From assembly GCF_000001735.4 (NCBI RefSeq), contig NC_003070.9:16353971-16417970 (forward strand): a stretch of DNA of 64,000 nucleotides. Direction: 5' to 3'. Below, piece by piece: positions 10,669 to 21,052 of the stretch. The notes under the pieces are model-generated. The model did no database searches, was not told where the DNA came from, and worked only from the letters and a program-made list of their open reading frames with translations. Made by a program: the position numbers and the translations under genes. Source of the DNA: Arabidopsis thaliana. Taxonomy: Eukaryota > Streptophyta > Magnoliopsida > Brassicales > Brassicaceae. Within the stretch, counting starts at the first letter, position 1. Each line of letters starts with the position of its first letter.

Positions 10669-11099
10669 TGTTGGAGTCGGATTCCCCCACCAGCAAGACC
10701 GTCAGATTCCCCCACAAGCAAGACCGAGCCAAACAGTTGAAGACTAATAGTCGCGTTCAGTACAAAAAAATTAAGTATCTTTAGCGGCCGAATAACGCTA
10801 TCTAATGAGACAATAGCGGAGTAGAAAGCGCTATATATGCACCCATGATAATAGGTCGATGATTTCCGATAGCATTTTTTTATTGTTATATGTTATGCAA
10901 TGTTATACGCTTTAATAGCGAGTATATTTTGTTATTAATCATCTAATAACAACGTTGTTTTACTGTTACGTTTACTATTATAATAGCAACCTTATCTTGC
11001 AATTTTTCTACCTAAATAGCATTTATAATATGCAATTAATTGTTTATTTGTGTAGCAATTTTTCGGAGTTTTTTTTTAATTTTTGGATAAATTAACAAA

Positions 11100-11829
11100 T
11101 TCAATAATAATATAAATGACATATTTTATTATATTTTTATGAAACCATGATACAAAATACCTATATATTACCAAGTAAAATACAAATTAAAAGATAGTTT
11201 CATACTACTCTTGTACTTATAACTTTGTGAATTCTTCACACTCTTTAGACCTCCAACTTTTGAAACTTCTTCTCCTTCATCATCAACACATGAACAAGAA
11301 AAAGAAAACATCATATCATTGGATATAAAGTCTATGCTTACTTCATCACTTTTACAAATTCGACTAACCATGTAATTTTTAATGTTGTATAATATCACCG
11401 ATGACGTATTCTTGTATCACATGGATGTAAACCTACATCACAACAACATTCACAACATCACAAATTGTTTAATGTACAAGAAATAAATAAATAAATGTTA
11501 AGCAAAGAGTACAGAGAAATTGAAATTGACAAGAAAAGTTGGTTTGTGTACCTATGTTTTGTCCCCAAATCTTCTTCTCCTAACTCCTAGTTTAAAGTTC
11601 TGTCACTTGAAAAGATTTTATAGATTATAACCTTAAACAAAATAAACATATGCAATCGATTTTTTCATATATTTGCTTACAAAAGCATCAAATTTTGGCT
11701 TTTATTCAGGACTAACAATATCCAATCGTCCTTAGGAAACACATCAAACAAAAAAACATAAGTGACAGATACAACTTAGCTCCTTCGCGAATCAAGTACA
11801 AAGGCAAGCAAAAGACTTCCACTTGATAA
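11100..11829. other. Region downstream of the two-exon candidate
   Basis: Contains a minus-strand frame (11168-11398; FSCSCVDDEGEEVSKVGG) that could be a third exon or untranslated region, but no splice pair convincingly links it. Otherwise nothing recognised. Confidence 0.3.
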
Positions 11830-12256
11830 CTACTCCCAAACAAGTAACAAGATTAAACTCGAATCTGATTTCACCTCAACTTGATTCGTCACCGTGACAG
11901 ATTCCTCCCTTCTACTGTCCAAGAGCCTCAGATCCAACGCTCCGACGAAAAAATTGTATCCATTTCCCAACAATCCCTCCCTTTCATCTCTGAGAACATG
12001 AATTCCTTCAAAGATCGAACCAAAGACATTCTTAGCATCATTGTGGCTCAATTAATCGAATTAGAAAAATAAACACACATGAAAATTAACAAACTCGTTA
12101 GAATCATGGATGAAAACACAAATCAGTGAACTCTAAATCAAAATCTCAAACACTAATAATAAGTCGGAAAAAACTTACCAACTGAGATATAGAAACGGCG
12201 ACAGATCTAAGAGACGGTGACGAAGACGACGCGGCTAAAAAAGATGACACGGACAT
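11830..12256 (-). CDS. Two-exon gene candidate of unknown function inside the CACTA element
   Basis: I do not recognise this protein. Exon 1 (12179-12256) begins at an ATG and encodes the Ser-rich, basic stretch MSVSSFLAASSSSPSLRSVA, which looks like a chloroplast transit peptide. It ends at a strong donor (TTG|GTAAGT). With an acceptor CTAAG|AAT, exon 2 (11830-12030) continues in phase as NVFGSIFEGIHVLRDEREG and ends LLVWE then TAG, about 92 residues in all. A pyrimidine-rich leader lies upstream (12260-12480). The structure suggests a captured host gene fragment or a chimeric gene. Exon 2 shows no known domain, and expression is unproven. Confidence 0.4.
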
Positions 12257-12590
12257 AGGAGATCCCTTGGAACCGTCAGAGAATTAGTAATTCAGCTCCG
12301 TTAGAGCATGAGCGACGACGAGATCTGGATAAATAAAATTAGATCTGAAAAAAGAAATTGGGAGAAGAAAAGGAATGAAGAAGAAGAGGTGAAGAAGATG
12401 AGAAAATAGAAGAATTAACGAAACAATTGAGTTGGAGGAAGAAGAGGAAGAGGTGAGTGAAATCTAAAGAAAACTAGACCTAAACTTCATTGGTAAATAT
12501 TTTTAATGTATTAAAAGATTTTATTGGAGCCCAATTTTTACTTAGGCGGGCAAATGAATTATCTTTTCCGTGTGGACAATGAATATCGTT
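12257..12590 (-). promoter_or_regulatory. Leader and promoter-like region of the two-exon candidate
   Basis: On minus this is CT-rich (TTCTTCACCTCTTCTTCTTC-like), the usual composition of a plant 5' UTR. No convincing TATA box could be fixed. Confidence 0.3.
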
Positions 12591-12599
12591 TAAAATATA

Positions 12600-13180
12600 C
12601 CAATACTATGAATACTACGGGTTGGAAAGGTAACCGCGATTTTTATTGTGCAGGAAAAGCGTTATTGTAGTGCGGTACGGTTCAACTACGGTACGTGAGG
12701 GAAAAATATATTTGTCGGATAAGTGCGGTTTGTACAAAATAAGTGGTACAGAAAAATGTTTGATTGGTGAAAAAACTATTTGCGGTGCAGATTATATATA
12801 TCTATATATATTAATAATTAATTAATAATTAATTTTGTTTTGTGTTAATAAATAAATAATAAGAGATATTTGTAAACTAGTAATACAAAAATTGATCAAA
12901 AGAAAATTTTTAAGTTTTTTAACATACATATTGTCAAATGCATTGAATATTTTCATCATAAAAAAGTACAACACGTTAAAAAAGTATTATCTATTACTTT
13001 GATTTTTCCATAACATATTTACAATATTATCTCTTATTTGCGTCATATATTCTCCATCTGTTATCTTTGTTGTTTCTATTTCATCTAAATCACGATCAAA
13101 ATCTTTGTTGTTTATATTTGTCTCTGTCAGTACATCTGCAAAATGTGCATCTGAGAAGTTTGAAATTCTTATGAAATTAG
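12600..13180 (-). pseudogene. Harbinger fragment: transposase C-terminus and subterminal region
   Basis: Minus-strand 13180-12985 translates to fragments like ISNFSDAHFADVLTET and EYMTQIRDNIVNMLWKN, the C-terminal tail of the transposase also seen degraded at 1240-1030. The two DNA stretches align base by base for about 180 bp. Beyond it, 12610-12790 is a loose relative of the 781-910 repeat, with GTGCGGT words. A short remnant of the same family inside the CACTA element. Confidence 0.6.
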
Positions 13181-13407
13181 GTTTAACCTTGGATTGTTAA
13201 AATTTGATGAACAGACCCGTAAAAGATGAATGAAAAACAATTAGTAGAATATAGCTAAAGTAAATATAAAGAGAGAATAATATAGAAAGTTTGGTTTTTC
13301 CTTTTCTTACCAAGTATGAGAATCTATTATCTAACGGAGAAGAGATGTTTATGGCTACGAGAAATTTTTTTATGATAGAAGAGTATCAGGGAAAAGACTG
13401 AGAGAAG

Positions 13408-13433
13408 ATATATATATATATATATATATATAT
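13408..13433. repeat. (TA)n microsatellite
   Basis: Uninterrupted TA dinucleotide run of about 26 bp. Confidence 0.95.
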
Positions 13434-13875
13434 GGTAAAAAAGTATATATATACATAATGATTTATAACATTAAAAAAATCAATAGTAAATAAATGGTTA
13501 TTGCCCACTGCAGTTTTCGGTTGGACCGCAGGGTAAGGACGTGACTTCACTTTGAAACGCGGTCCATGCCTTTTTATCCCTTTTTTAAAATCCACATTTC
13601 CATTCTTTTTTAAAATAATAAACACACAGATTTTTAAAAAGGTGTTGAATGGTGACATATGTACAGTTTTCAATAATAAAAAATGAAAAATGCCAAAACG
13701 CTTTCCCCATTCACTACCTATATTTCTGAAAAACGTTCCGAACATAAAAATCTAACCAACCAAATAAAGCGTTTTTATTTTGGTCAACACAATCTAAAAT
13801 TAAAGGGTATGTTAACCATAGGAAAAATGTATAAAACGTTATATTATACTGCTATCAATACTCAAATTTCTTGTA
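13434..13875. other. Right subterminal part of the CACTA element
   Basis: Non-coding. Contains a GCGGTCC/GGACCGC pair near 13530-13570 and AAAACGCTTT, AAAGCGTTTT words typical of CACTA subterminal arrays. The frames here are not genes. Confidence 0.35.
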
Positions 13876-14578
13876 GTTTTGGGGTAAAATATGTGTTTTC
13901 CCCGAGCTATGTCAAAACACATCGAGTCATTTGTCTGTTCAACCGCCTCGGGGGTAAGTTTACAAAACGCCTAGGGTGCTAACTTCACCACGTAACCTGA
14001 GCCAATTATGATAACGCTTCGGAAAAAGCCAATGTCGCTTCGGGAGATAGTCAGCTACACGCAGTCATCGTCACACCCGCCGGATACCCCAAAGCCACCT
14101 CTCGAACGATCACCGAACCAAGAGGAAGTACCCTGAGGAAAAACATCAGGAACACTAGAGGCAAAGACTTGTAAAATATTGTCTCGCTCAAAGGATCATT
14201 TCCAGAGAAACCGAATCATTTTCGAGATTTTCGGAAATGATATGGAAGAATCTTCAAGAATAATATCAAATCAGGAAATATTTTTGAAGTCCCCAAAAAA
14301 TAAAAAATATTTCCTTAAGGCAAAGATACTCTTGAACCGATGTAAGGATATATTCAAATCTTCCAAGAATATCGCTGGAGAGGCGGTTTATCAACTCTAT
14401 ATAACGCGACTCAAATATTTCGCATAAAAGGGAGACACACAAATTATGCCCTCATCTTCAGACGACTCAAGAGCTCTAAATTTAAAGGCAAACACTTCTC
14501 TTTTCATAATCTAATCACTTGTACGATCAAACACATCTTTTTATCAATAATATTAAGAAAATCATCCGTGGTTAGACA

Positions 14579-15579
14579 TCGGCGTTTTCATGAAAGAGAT
14601 CGTGTGCTCCGCGAGGTTTTCCAGAACACTGCCGAGCTAAACGCATAAAAGTTGGGAGCTAAGTAGGAAGGCCCATACCTAATTTTGAGAGTCGTCTGTT
14701 CCGGCGTCTACGAGCTCGCCAATGTAAACGGCAGAGCAGTTCCAAGATCCCGGAACGCCATGCACCTTAGGAAATACTACTACTAACACCGAAAGTGCGC
14801 ATGAACTTGACATACGAGGTGACTTGAACCCTGAAATGGCTACGTAGGCAGCTCATGTTTGGATGAGTTCTGCTACTGCTCCCCCCTCCCCCCAAACAAA
14901 AAGGGGGGGTGGGGGGGAGGGGGAGTGGGGTCCATATGTCCATACTCTCACTTCAGTTTTTACATAGATGTTTTTTAAGTGTCCTTTACTTGGGATGTCT
15001 TAAGTATCTCACTCCTTATCAATGATATTCGGTTTGTCATATTTTCAAGTTTCAATTGCACCGCCTCAGTTACAACGCGCTATACAAATATTCAAGATAA
15101 GAATTTGATTAGAAGTTCTCCGAGAAAGCTATAAATTCTATCTTCTGAAATTCAGGTTATACCTAACACCGGTGCCACACCTCGTTTCTACACACTGGTA
15201 AATGACTGAATCGGATTGAATCCCAACCATGAGAATTCTTGTCACTATAAACCCAATTATCCCGAATACACAGGTTCCAGCCAATCACCTTGGGAACGAA
15301 ATTCCTTATCAAATTTTGACTCGGGAAATTTGAAAGACAATTTATGCTAAAACTCGATCATTTCGGATATATCGGCATTGAGCCAATCACCTCAGCTGCG
15401 AAATTTATTATCTACTATTGACTTGGGAATTTTGTAAGTCAAGCGCCACTCAAAAGAAGAAATGTCTGAAAATGCTTCATTATATTCATTCAAAATATAG
15501 ATAAAGCCATATAGGCATAAGTGTTTACATCAACAGGGAAAAAAAAAACAGAAACAAGAAGCAAAGTGCCACCTAGGGA
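14579..15579 (+). other. Tat-like element, untranslated region after the 5' LTR
   Basis: No gag reading frame. It starts with the presumed primer site, includes the G/C hairpin at 14879-14932, and ends where the antisense frame begins. Twice it repeats AGCCAATCACCT(T/C)(G/A)G with (C/A)GAAATT nearby (15277 and 15379), a diverged duplication of about 100 bp. Confidence 0.5.
14879..14932. repeat. G-run/C-run inverted repeat (G-quadruplex candidate)
   Basis: C6-T-C6 arm, then AAACAAAAA, then G7-T-G7-A-G5-A arm. The arms are complementary and could form a long hairpin, while the plus strand has at least four G-runs of 4 or more. Striking in AT-rich surroundings. Confidence 0.9.
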
Positions 15580-15861
15580 TCACACAGCAGGCTCCTCTTC
15601 GGAAGGGCACATCTCATCTTCGCGCAGGTTTGAGCTTGCATGATCAGTAACGCCAACCTCATCTGCAAGGCCCTCGGCCGATCTGTTCCCGAGGCTATTG
15701 GGAATCAAGTTAGGAAAAACAGGAGGGATCTTCAACTCCTCTTTTAGCTCTACAACGAGCTTGTTGTATGTCGCCTCGGCATCATCGTATTCCTTTTTCC
15801 ATGCCAGCACTTGCTTCTTCTCCTCTTCAAGGCTTCCCCCGCCTTCAAGCTTGGTAATCAA
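15580..15861 (-). pseudogene. Antisense ORF of the Tat-like element, C-terminal part
   Basis: Minus-strand frame LEEEKKQVLAWKKEYDDAEA, KLVVELKEELKIPPVFPNLI, ending EMCPSEEEPAV then TGA (15580-15582). Charged and helical, likely coiled coil. It is the downstream end of the frame that starts near 23171 and is interrupted by the copia element at 15962-21047. The protein runs antisense to the retroelement, as described for Tat-lineage elements. Function unknown. Confidence 0.6.
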
Positions 15862-15961
15862 CTCATTGTTGGCTTTCGCCTAGACAAAGAGCATATACCG
15901 GTCGCTAACTTGTTCGAAGAGAAGCGTCTTCGCCTCGACTCTCTCAGCAAAAGTTGCCGAA

Positions 15962-16427
15962 TGTTTGATACTAGACACCGAATGTTCTTGTTAGGTTTTG
16001 ATCCTCAAGAACACTGATCGATCTCACTTTCTCTCACGCTCGTTTGATACTAGACACCGAGAAACTTAGAACGGACAAAAGAGAATTTTACGAGTTTTGA
16101 TTCCGATTTGGAATCCTACGTCTCGCCGTAGATTTCTCCAGAATCCACTAAACTTCTTAGCTCAAAATCGAGCTCTCTCTCTCTAAAATTGTTCTGCTCT
16201 TCTCTCTCTAACCTCTCGATTCAACAACTCTGAATCGTGATGATGCGAAACAAAAATTAAAAAGCAACTTAAACAGAATGAAAGAAGACGAGAAACGGAT
16301 AAGATTCTTCCGTTAGAGATGAACGACTGAGATTGAGCTACGTGTCGCGATCTCCTCAGCTCGACTTGAAACCTTCTGATTCTCAAAGAGTCTTTCACAG
16401 ACTTAGCATATAGATCACTTCTTTTCA
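15962..16427 (-). repeat. Copia 3' LTR
   Basis: Matches the LTR at 20612-21047 (CCTCAAGAACAC, TTTGATACTAGACACCGAG, TTAGCATATAGATCACTTCT). Its outer end carries an extra ~27 bp containing a second TTTGATACTAGACACCGA, so the exact start (15962 or 15989) is uncertain. Confidence 0.8.
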
Positions 16428-16566
16428 ATTCTCACCTTGATCTTTTTGCACTTTCTGTCTTAGTTTAGTATTGGATTCCTCTCCTGTCCCTGAACCAACT
16501 TGTTCAGCCTCTTCTCCCTGAATAAACCCACTCAGCTTCTTCTCCCTGAATAAACCCACTCAGCTG

Positions 16567-19500
16567 TTATCCGGAACACAAGCTCCACCTTAGTTGTGAG
16601 ACACTTTGAGTATCAATCTTCAGTACTTGTATTTCACCATTACTCACCAACTCTCTAATGAAATGATACTTAACATCAATGTGTTTGGTTCTCTCGTGGT
16701 AAACTGCATTCTTTGCTAAAGCAATCACACTTTGTGAGTCACAATGAATGTTTACTGATCTCTGTGTGAAGCCTAACTCATTCACGAGACCTTTTAACCA
16801 CACTGTTTCATTAGTCGCATCAGTCAATGCCATGTATTCAGCTTTAGTACTCGATAAAGCTACTACCTTCTGCAGACTAGATCTCCAGCTTATTGTGTTC
16901 CCACCAAACGTGAATACTACTCCTGAAGTAGACCTTCTTTTCTCTTTGTCTGCTGCATAATATGAATCACAATAACCTTCTAGAGCAAGCCCTCCCTCAT
17001 TCTTATAGCAAAGCTTTCGATCCATAGTACCCACAATACACCTGAGTATCCACTTCACAGCCTGCCAGTGATCTTTTAGAGGTTTTCTCATAAACATGCA
17101 TAGCAACCCAACAGAATGAGCTAGATCTGGTCTTGTGCCTATCATAGAATACATGAGACTCCCAACTGCACTTCGATAGGGGACTGTTCTCATAACTTTT
17201 GACTGCTTTTGTACTTCTTCATATGTAGCAGGTCTTAACTTGAAATGAATTCCCATAGGAGTGTTAACTGACTTAGCTTGATCCATTCCAAAATCTCTTC
17301 AAACCTTTAGTAGATAACCCTCTTGTGATATAGTGAGTGTACCACCTTCTTTGTCTCTTATGATCTCCATTCCCAGTATCTTCTTTGCATCGCCTAAGTC
17401 CTTCATTTCAAACTCCGAGTTTAATAAGACCTTTAACTCACATACATGCTTCTTATCCTTAGAAGCTATCAGTATATCATCTACGTACAAAAGTAGATAT
17501 ATATACTCTCCATTCTGTAAACCCTTAAAGTACACACAACTATCATACTTGCTTCTCTCATAACTGATCTTCTGCATGAATTCATTAAACCTGTTATTCC
17601 ACTCTCGGAGACTATATCAACCCATACAAATATCTCTTCAGCAAACACACCCTCTTTGGATATTTCTCATGAACATATCCCTCTGGCTGATCCATGAAAA
17701 TCATTTCATCCAAGTACCCATGTAAGAATGCCGTCTTAAAATCCATTTGCTGAAGCTCCATATCCAAGTGAAAAACAATTGACAGTAGTAGACGTATGGA
17801 GACATATTTTACCACAGGTGAAAAAATTTCTTGAAAATATATTCCCTCTTTCTGTGAGTAGCCTTTTGTTACTAGTCTAGCTTTAAACCTCGGCTTTTCT
17901 ACTCCTGCAATGCCTGCTTTCCTCTTGAATACCCACTTACATCCGATTGGTTTCTGTGACTTGTTTCTTTCTACTAATACCCATGTCTTGTTCTTGATAA
18001 GTGATTGTATTTCCTCATCAGCAGCTTCTAACCATTTACCACTATCAGAATCTTGAAGTGCTTCTTGAAAGCTAGCAGGCTCAGGATTTCCTCCATCTTC
18101 TGTTATGAGGTAAGCATAGCCTGCTATCTCATCTAACACTTCCTCATCCATCTCATAATCCTTTAGTCTTGATGGTAGTATAACTTGTCTTCTTGGTCGA
18201 TCTCTTGCTATCTGTCGAGTTCTCTGATTCTCTTCTGATTCTGTGTCTACATGACCTGTAGCAAAAGACTATAGAGATTCATCTAAAGCTTTCTCTGTAG
18301 CTCCACTTTGAACTGAGCTGTCTCCATCTTTGTTGGAACCTGCACATTCAAAACTAGAAACTTTATTAGTAACAGAAGAAAGTTCAAGATTCATACCTGA
18401 GACCAAGTTCTTGATGATGTCTTTGTACATCACATCTTCTCTGAACACAACATTCCGACTTATAGCACATTTTCTTCATCAATCAGCCAAACTCTAAAGC
18501 CTTTTACACCACTAGGGTATCCAACAAACACTCCTTTCTTAGCCTTGGGATCTAACTTTCCTTCTTGTGAGTGTACATACACAATACACCCGAACCTCCT
18601 TAGACCTTCTAAGCTTGGAATTACTGAAGTCCACAGCTCTTCAGGGATCTTGTTCTCGACTGCAGATGATGGAGACCTATTGATCAGATACACTGAAGTC
18701 GATGCTGCTTCACCCTTAAATTACTTGTCAAGACCACTTTCACTGAACATGCTTCTAACTTTGTTCATTATGGTCCTGTTTAATCTTTCTGCAACTCCAT
18801 TCTTCTATGGAGTATAAGTACACGTTCTGTGCCTTACTATTTCTTCTTTCTTGTAGAAGCCATCAAACTTCTGATTACAGGACTCCAATCCATTATCGGT
18901 TCTCAGCTTTTTCAATTTTCTTTCACTTTGTGTTTCCACCATCTTTTTCCATTCAGTGAATGATGTGAACGCTTCATCTTTGGTGTTAAGGAAGTTTATC
19001 CAAACTTTTCTTGACCAATCATCCGTAAATGATATGAAGTACTGACACTTACTGAGACTATACGGTACATTTGAAGATCCCCATAAGTCAGAATGCACAT
19101 AATCAAGCTTCTCTTTCGTAACATGTTGAGCTGTTCCAAAACTGGTCCTACGTGTTTTCCCAACAACGAAATTCTCACAGAACTTTATCTTAGATATTCT
19201 ATCGTTTCCAAAACAACCTTTCTTACTCAACATTCCATGGCATGTTGCCCAATATGTCCCATTCTGCTGTGCCATAATTGAGTCCGATCAATCTCTCCTG
19301 AAACTGCCATTAGAGATTCAGTAGTATCAGCTGTGCTTGTAAGATATACAAGGAGGCTCTCCTAGTTTCTTCCATGAAGATGTTTGAGCCTTGTCTAACT
19401 CTTAAAGTTCCGTTAGTACAACTTGTATCCTTCTACTTCTACCGTTCCCATGGATATGAGATTTCTTGACATCTCTGGTATGTATCTCACTCAAAGGAGG

Positions 19501-20563
19501 ATGATACTCGTTCCATCTTGATTAGTAAACCTGACTTTACCAATACCTTTAACTTCTAAAAACGAGTTATTAGGCATCCTCACTTTTCCAGACTTTGCTT
19601 CAAAGTCTATATGATACTCCTTTCTTGGTGTCATGTGGAAAGAACACTCAGTATCGATTATCCACTCCCCATGATCTCCTTTACTTTCTCCTAGATTAAC
19701 CTCTGAAGCTACCAAACCGACCAAATCTTGAGCATCATCCTATACCAGTGTTGTTTCTCCTGCACCATTACCTTTCTTCTTCTCAAGCCACTTATAACAC
19801 TGCCTCTTGAAGTGTCCTTCCTTTCCACATATCCAACAAACCTTCTTCCCTTCTATTTACCGGATTGGTAATTCTCACTTCCCTTAGCCTGAGTCTTTCC
19901 TCGGACGTATAGACCTTCTCCTACGGGTCTTTATCCACTTGAACTATCTCTTAGTTCCAGTTCTTTTGATATAGCTGCACTAATCACATCATCAAGCTTA
20001 ATGCCCTCTCTTCCATACTTCAGCGTTTCCTTAAGCATATCACAACTATCAGGTAATGCACTTAATATCAAGATTGCTTGAACTGCTTGAACTTCATCAG
20101 GAACTTGAATCTGAAGATTATTCAAATCTGAAATCATCTTTTGAAATTCATCTACATTCTCTTCAAGCGTCTTTGAGTTTTGCATTCTGTAGTTATAGAC
20201 CTTAAGTTGAAGGTAGACACGATTTGGAAGTGACTTTACCAAATACAATATGTCGAGAGTTCCCCAAGCCTCAGCTGCAGTCTTTGAGTTTTCGATTTTT
20301 CTTCGAACCTTATCACCGACGTTTATGAAGATCATATCCATCGCCTTCTCATCTATATCGATCCTCGCTCATTCTTCCTCGATCCGTTGTTTCTTCTTGG
20401 CTGGATCTGATTCTTCTTCTGCTTTCATTGGTGGTAATGGAGCTTGTTCCACCAAAGCGTCTGTTAACCCCATTACTCTTGGGTGAGAGAACATTCGCGT
20501 CTTCCAAAGAGAGAAGCCGCCGGATCCGTCGAACTGAGATATCTTGAGCTTATTGTTCAACAT
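16567..20563 (-). pseudogene. Copia gag-pol polyprotein, multiply broken
   Basis: Minus order: gag from ATG 20563 (MLNNKLKISQFDG), stop TGA at 20369, then AMDMIFINVGDKV and the UBN2-type gag core to 19931; zinc knuckle CWICGKEGHFKRQC near 19840; protease with IDTECSFHM (usually DTG/DSG) near 19650; integrase with HSDLW, FTDDWS, RTDNG and, past a stop, NGVAERLNRT (18780); RT with KWVFKRKAG, FDLQQMDFKTAFLHG-like core and YVDD near 17495; RNase H with EGYCDSYYAAD, LSSTKAEYMAL, KHIDVKYHFIRE to 16600. Several nonsense and frameshift breaks (for example at 18800, 18460, 17612, 17299) kill it. Confidence 0.9.
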
Positions 20564-20595
20564 CTTTGATTCGATCTAAAACCTTAGCACTACCT

Positions 20596-20608
20596 GGCTC
20601 TACTACCA
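20596..20608 (-). other. Copia primer binding site
   Basis: Minus TGGTAGTAGAGCC, three bases from the LTR end, a variant of the initiator-Met site TGGTATCAGAGCC. Confidence 0.6.
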
Positions 20609-20611
20609 ATT

Positions 20612-21047
20612 TGTGAGCTTTTGATCCTCAAGAACACCGATCAATCTCACTTTCTCTCACACTCGTTTGATACTAGACACCGAGAAACTTAGAATGGAGA
20701 CAAGAGAATTTTACGAGTTCAGATTCTAATTTGGAATCCTACGTCTCGTCGGAGATTTCTCCGGAATCCACTAAACTTCTTAGCTCAAAACTGAGCTCTC
20801 TCTCTTTACAATTGTTCTACTCTCTCTCTCTCTAACCTCTCGATTCAAAAACTCTGAATCATGATGATACGAAACAAAAATTACAAAGCAACTTAAACAA
20901 AATGAAAAAACCGAGAAAGATAAGATTCTTCCGTTAGAGATGAACGACTGAGATTGAGCCACGTGCGCGATCTCCTCAGCTCGACTTGAAACCTTCTGAT
21001 TCTTTGAGAGTCTTTCACAGACTTAGCATATAGATCACTTCTCTTCA
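20612..21047 (-). repeat. Copia 5' LTR
   Basis: Begins TGTGAGCTTTTGATCC (plus) and ends ATCACTTCTCTTCA. Partner of 15962-16427. Confidence 0.85.
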
Positions 21048-21052
21048 CCGAG

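Larger units (their letters stand above)
10757..13875 (-). mobile_element. CACTA-type (En/Spm) non-autonomous element
   Basis: The insertion splits the left LTR. Its left end CAGTACAAAAAAATT and right end (reverse complement AACTACAAGAAATTTGAG) are one base each from the CACTACAAGAAA terminus of this superfamily. Subterminal words AGCGCTAT, TAGCGG and AAAACGCT recur near both ends. No transposase is visible. It carries a small two-exon gene candidate and a Harbinger fragment. The 3-bp target duplication is unclear (GTT left, TTG right). Strand given is that of the gene candidate. Confidence 0.65.
10669..14578 (+). repeat. Left (5') LTR of the Tat-like element, split
   Basis: Composed of 10669-10756 (TGTTGGAGTCGGATTCCCCC, with the CCCCCACAAGCAAGACCGAGCC word partly duplicated) and about 13876-14578 (from GGGGTAAAATATGTG to GGTTAGACA). 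The two parts add to about 790 bp, close to the ~770 bp of the right LTR, and join at the same point of the right LTR. A frame within it (14179-14427) recurs in the right LTR (25187-25435), but both are non-coding LTR sequence. Confidence 0.8.
15962..21047 (-). mobile_element. Ty1/copia LTR retrotransposon, decayed
   Basis: LTRs of about 440 bp at 15962-16427 and 20612-21047 are close copies. The best target duplication is CCGAA (15957-15961) and CCGAG (21048-21052), one mismatch. A primer site (TGGTAGTAGAGCC, minus, 20608-20596) lies next to the right LTR, so transcription runs to minus. Purine-rich sequence (AAAAAGATCAAGGTGAGAA) adjoins the left LTR. Gene order gag, protease, integrase, RT, RNase H is copia. 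It interrupts the antisense ORF of the Tat-like element. Confidence 0.9.

Noticed and set aside
14179..14427. 82-codon frame conserved at 25187-25435
   Set aside because: Conservation comes from both being parts of the same LTR pair; many substitutions change residues and no domain is visible.
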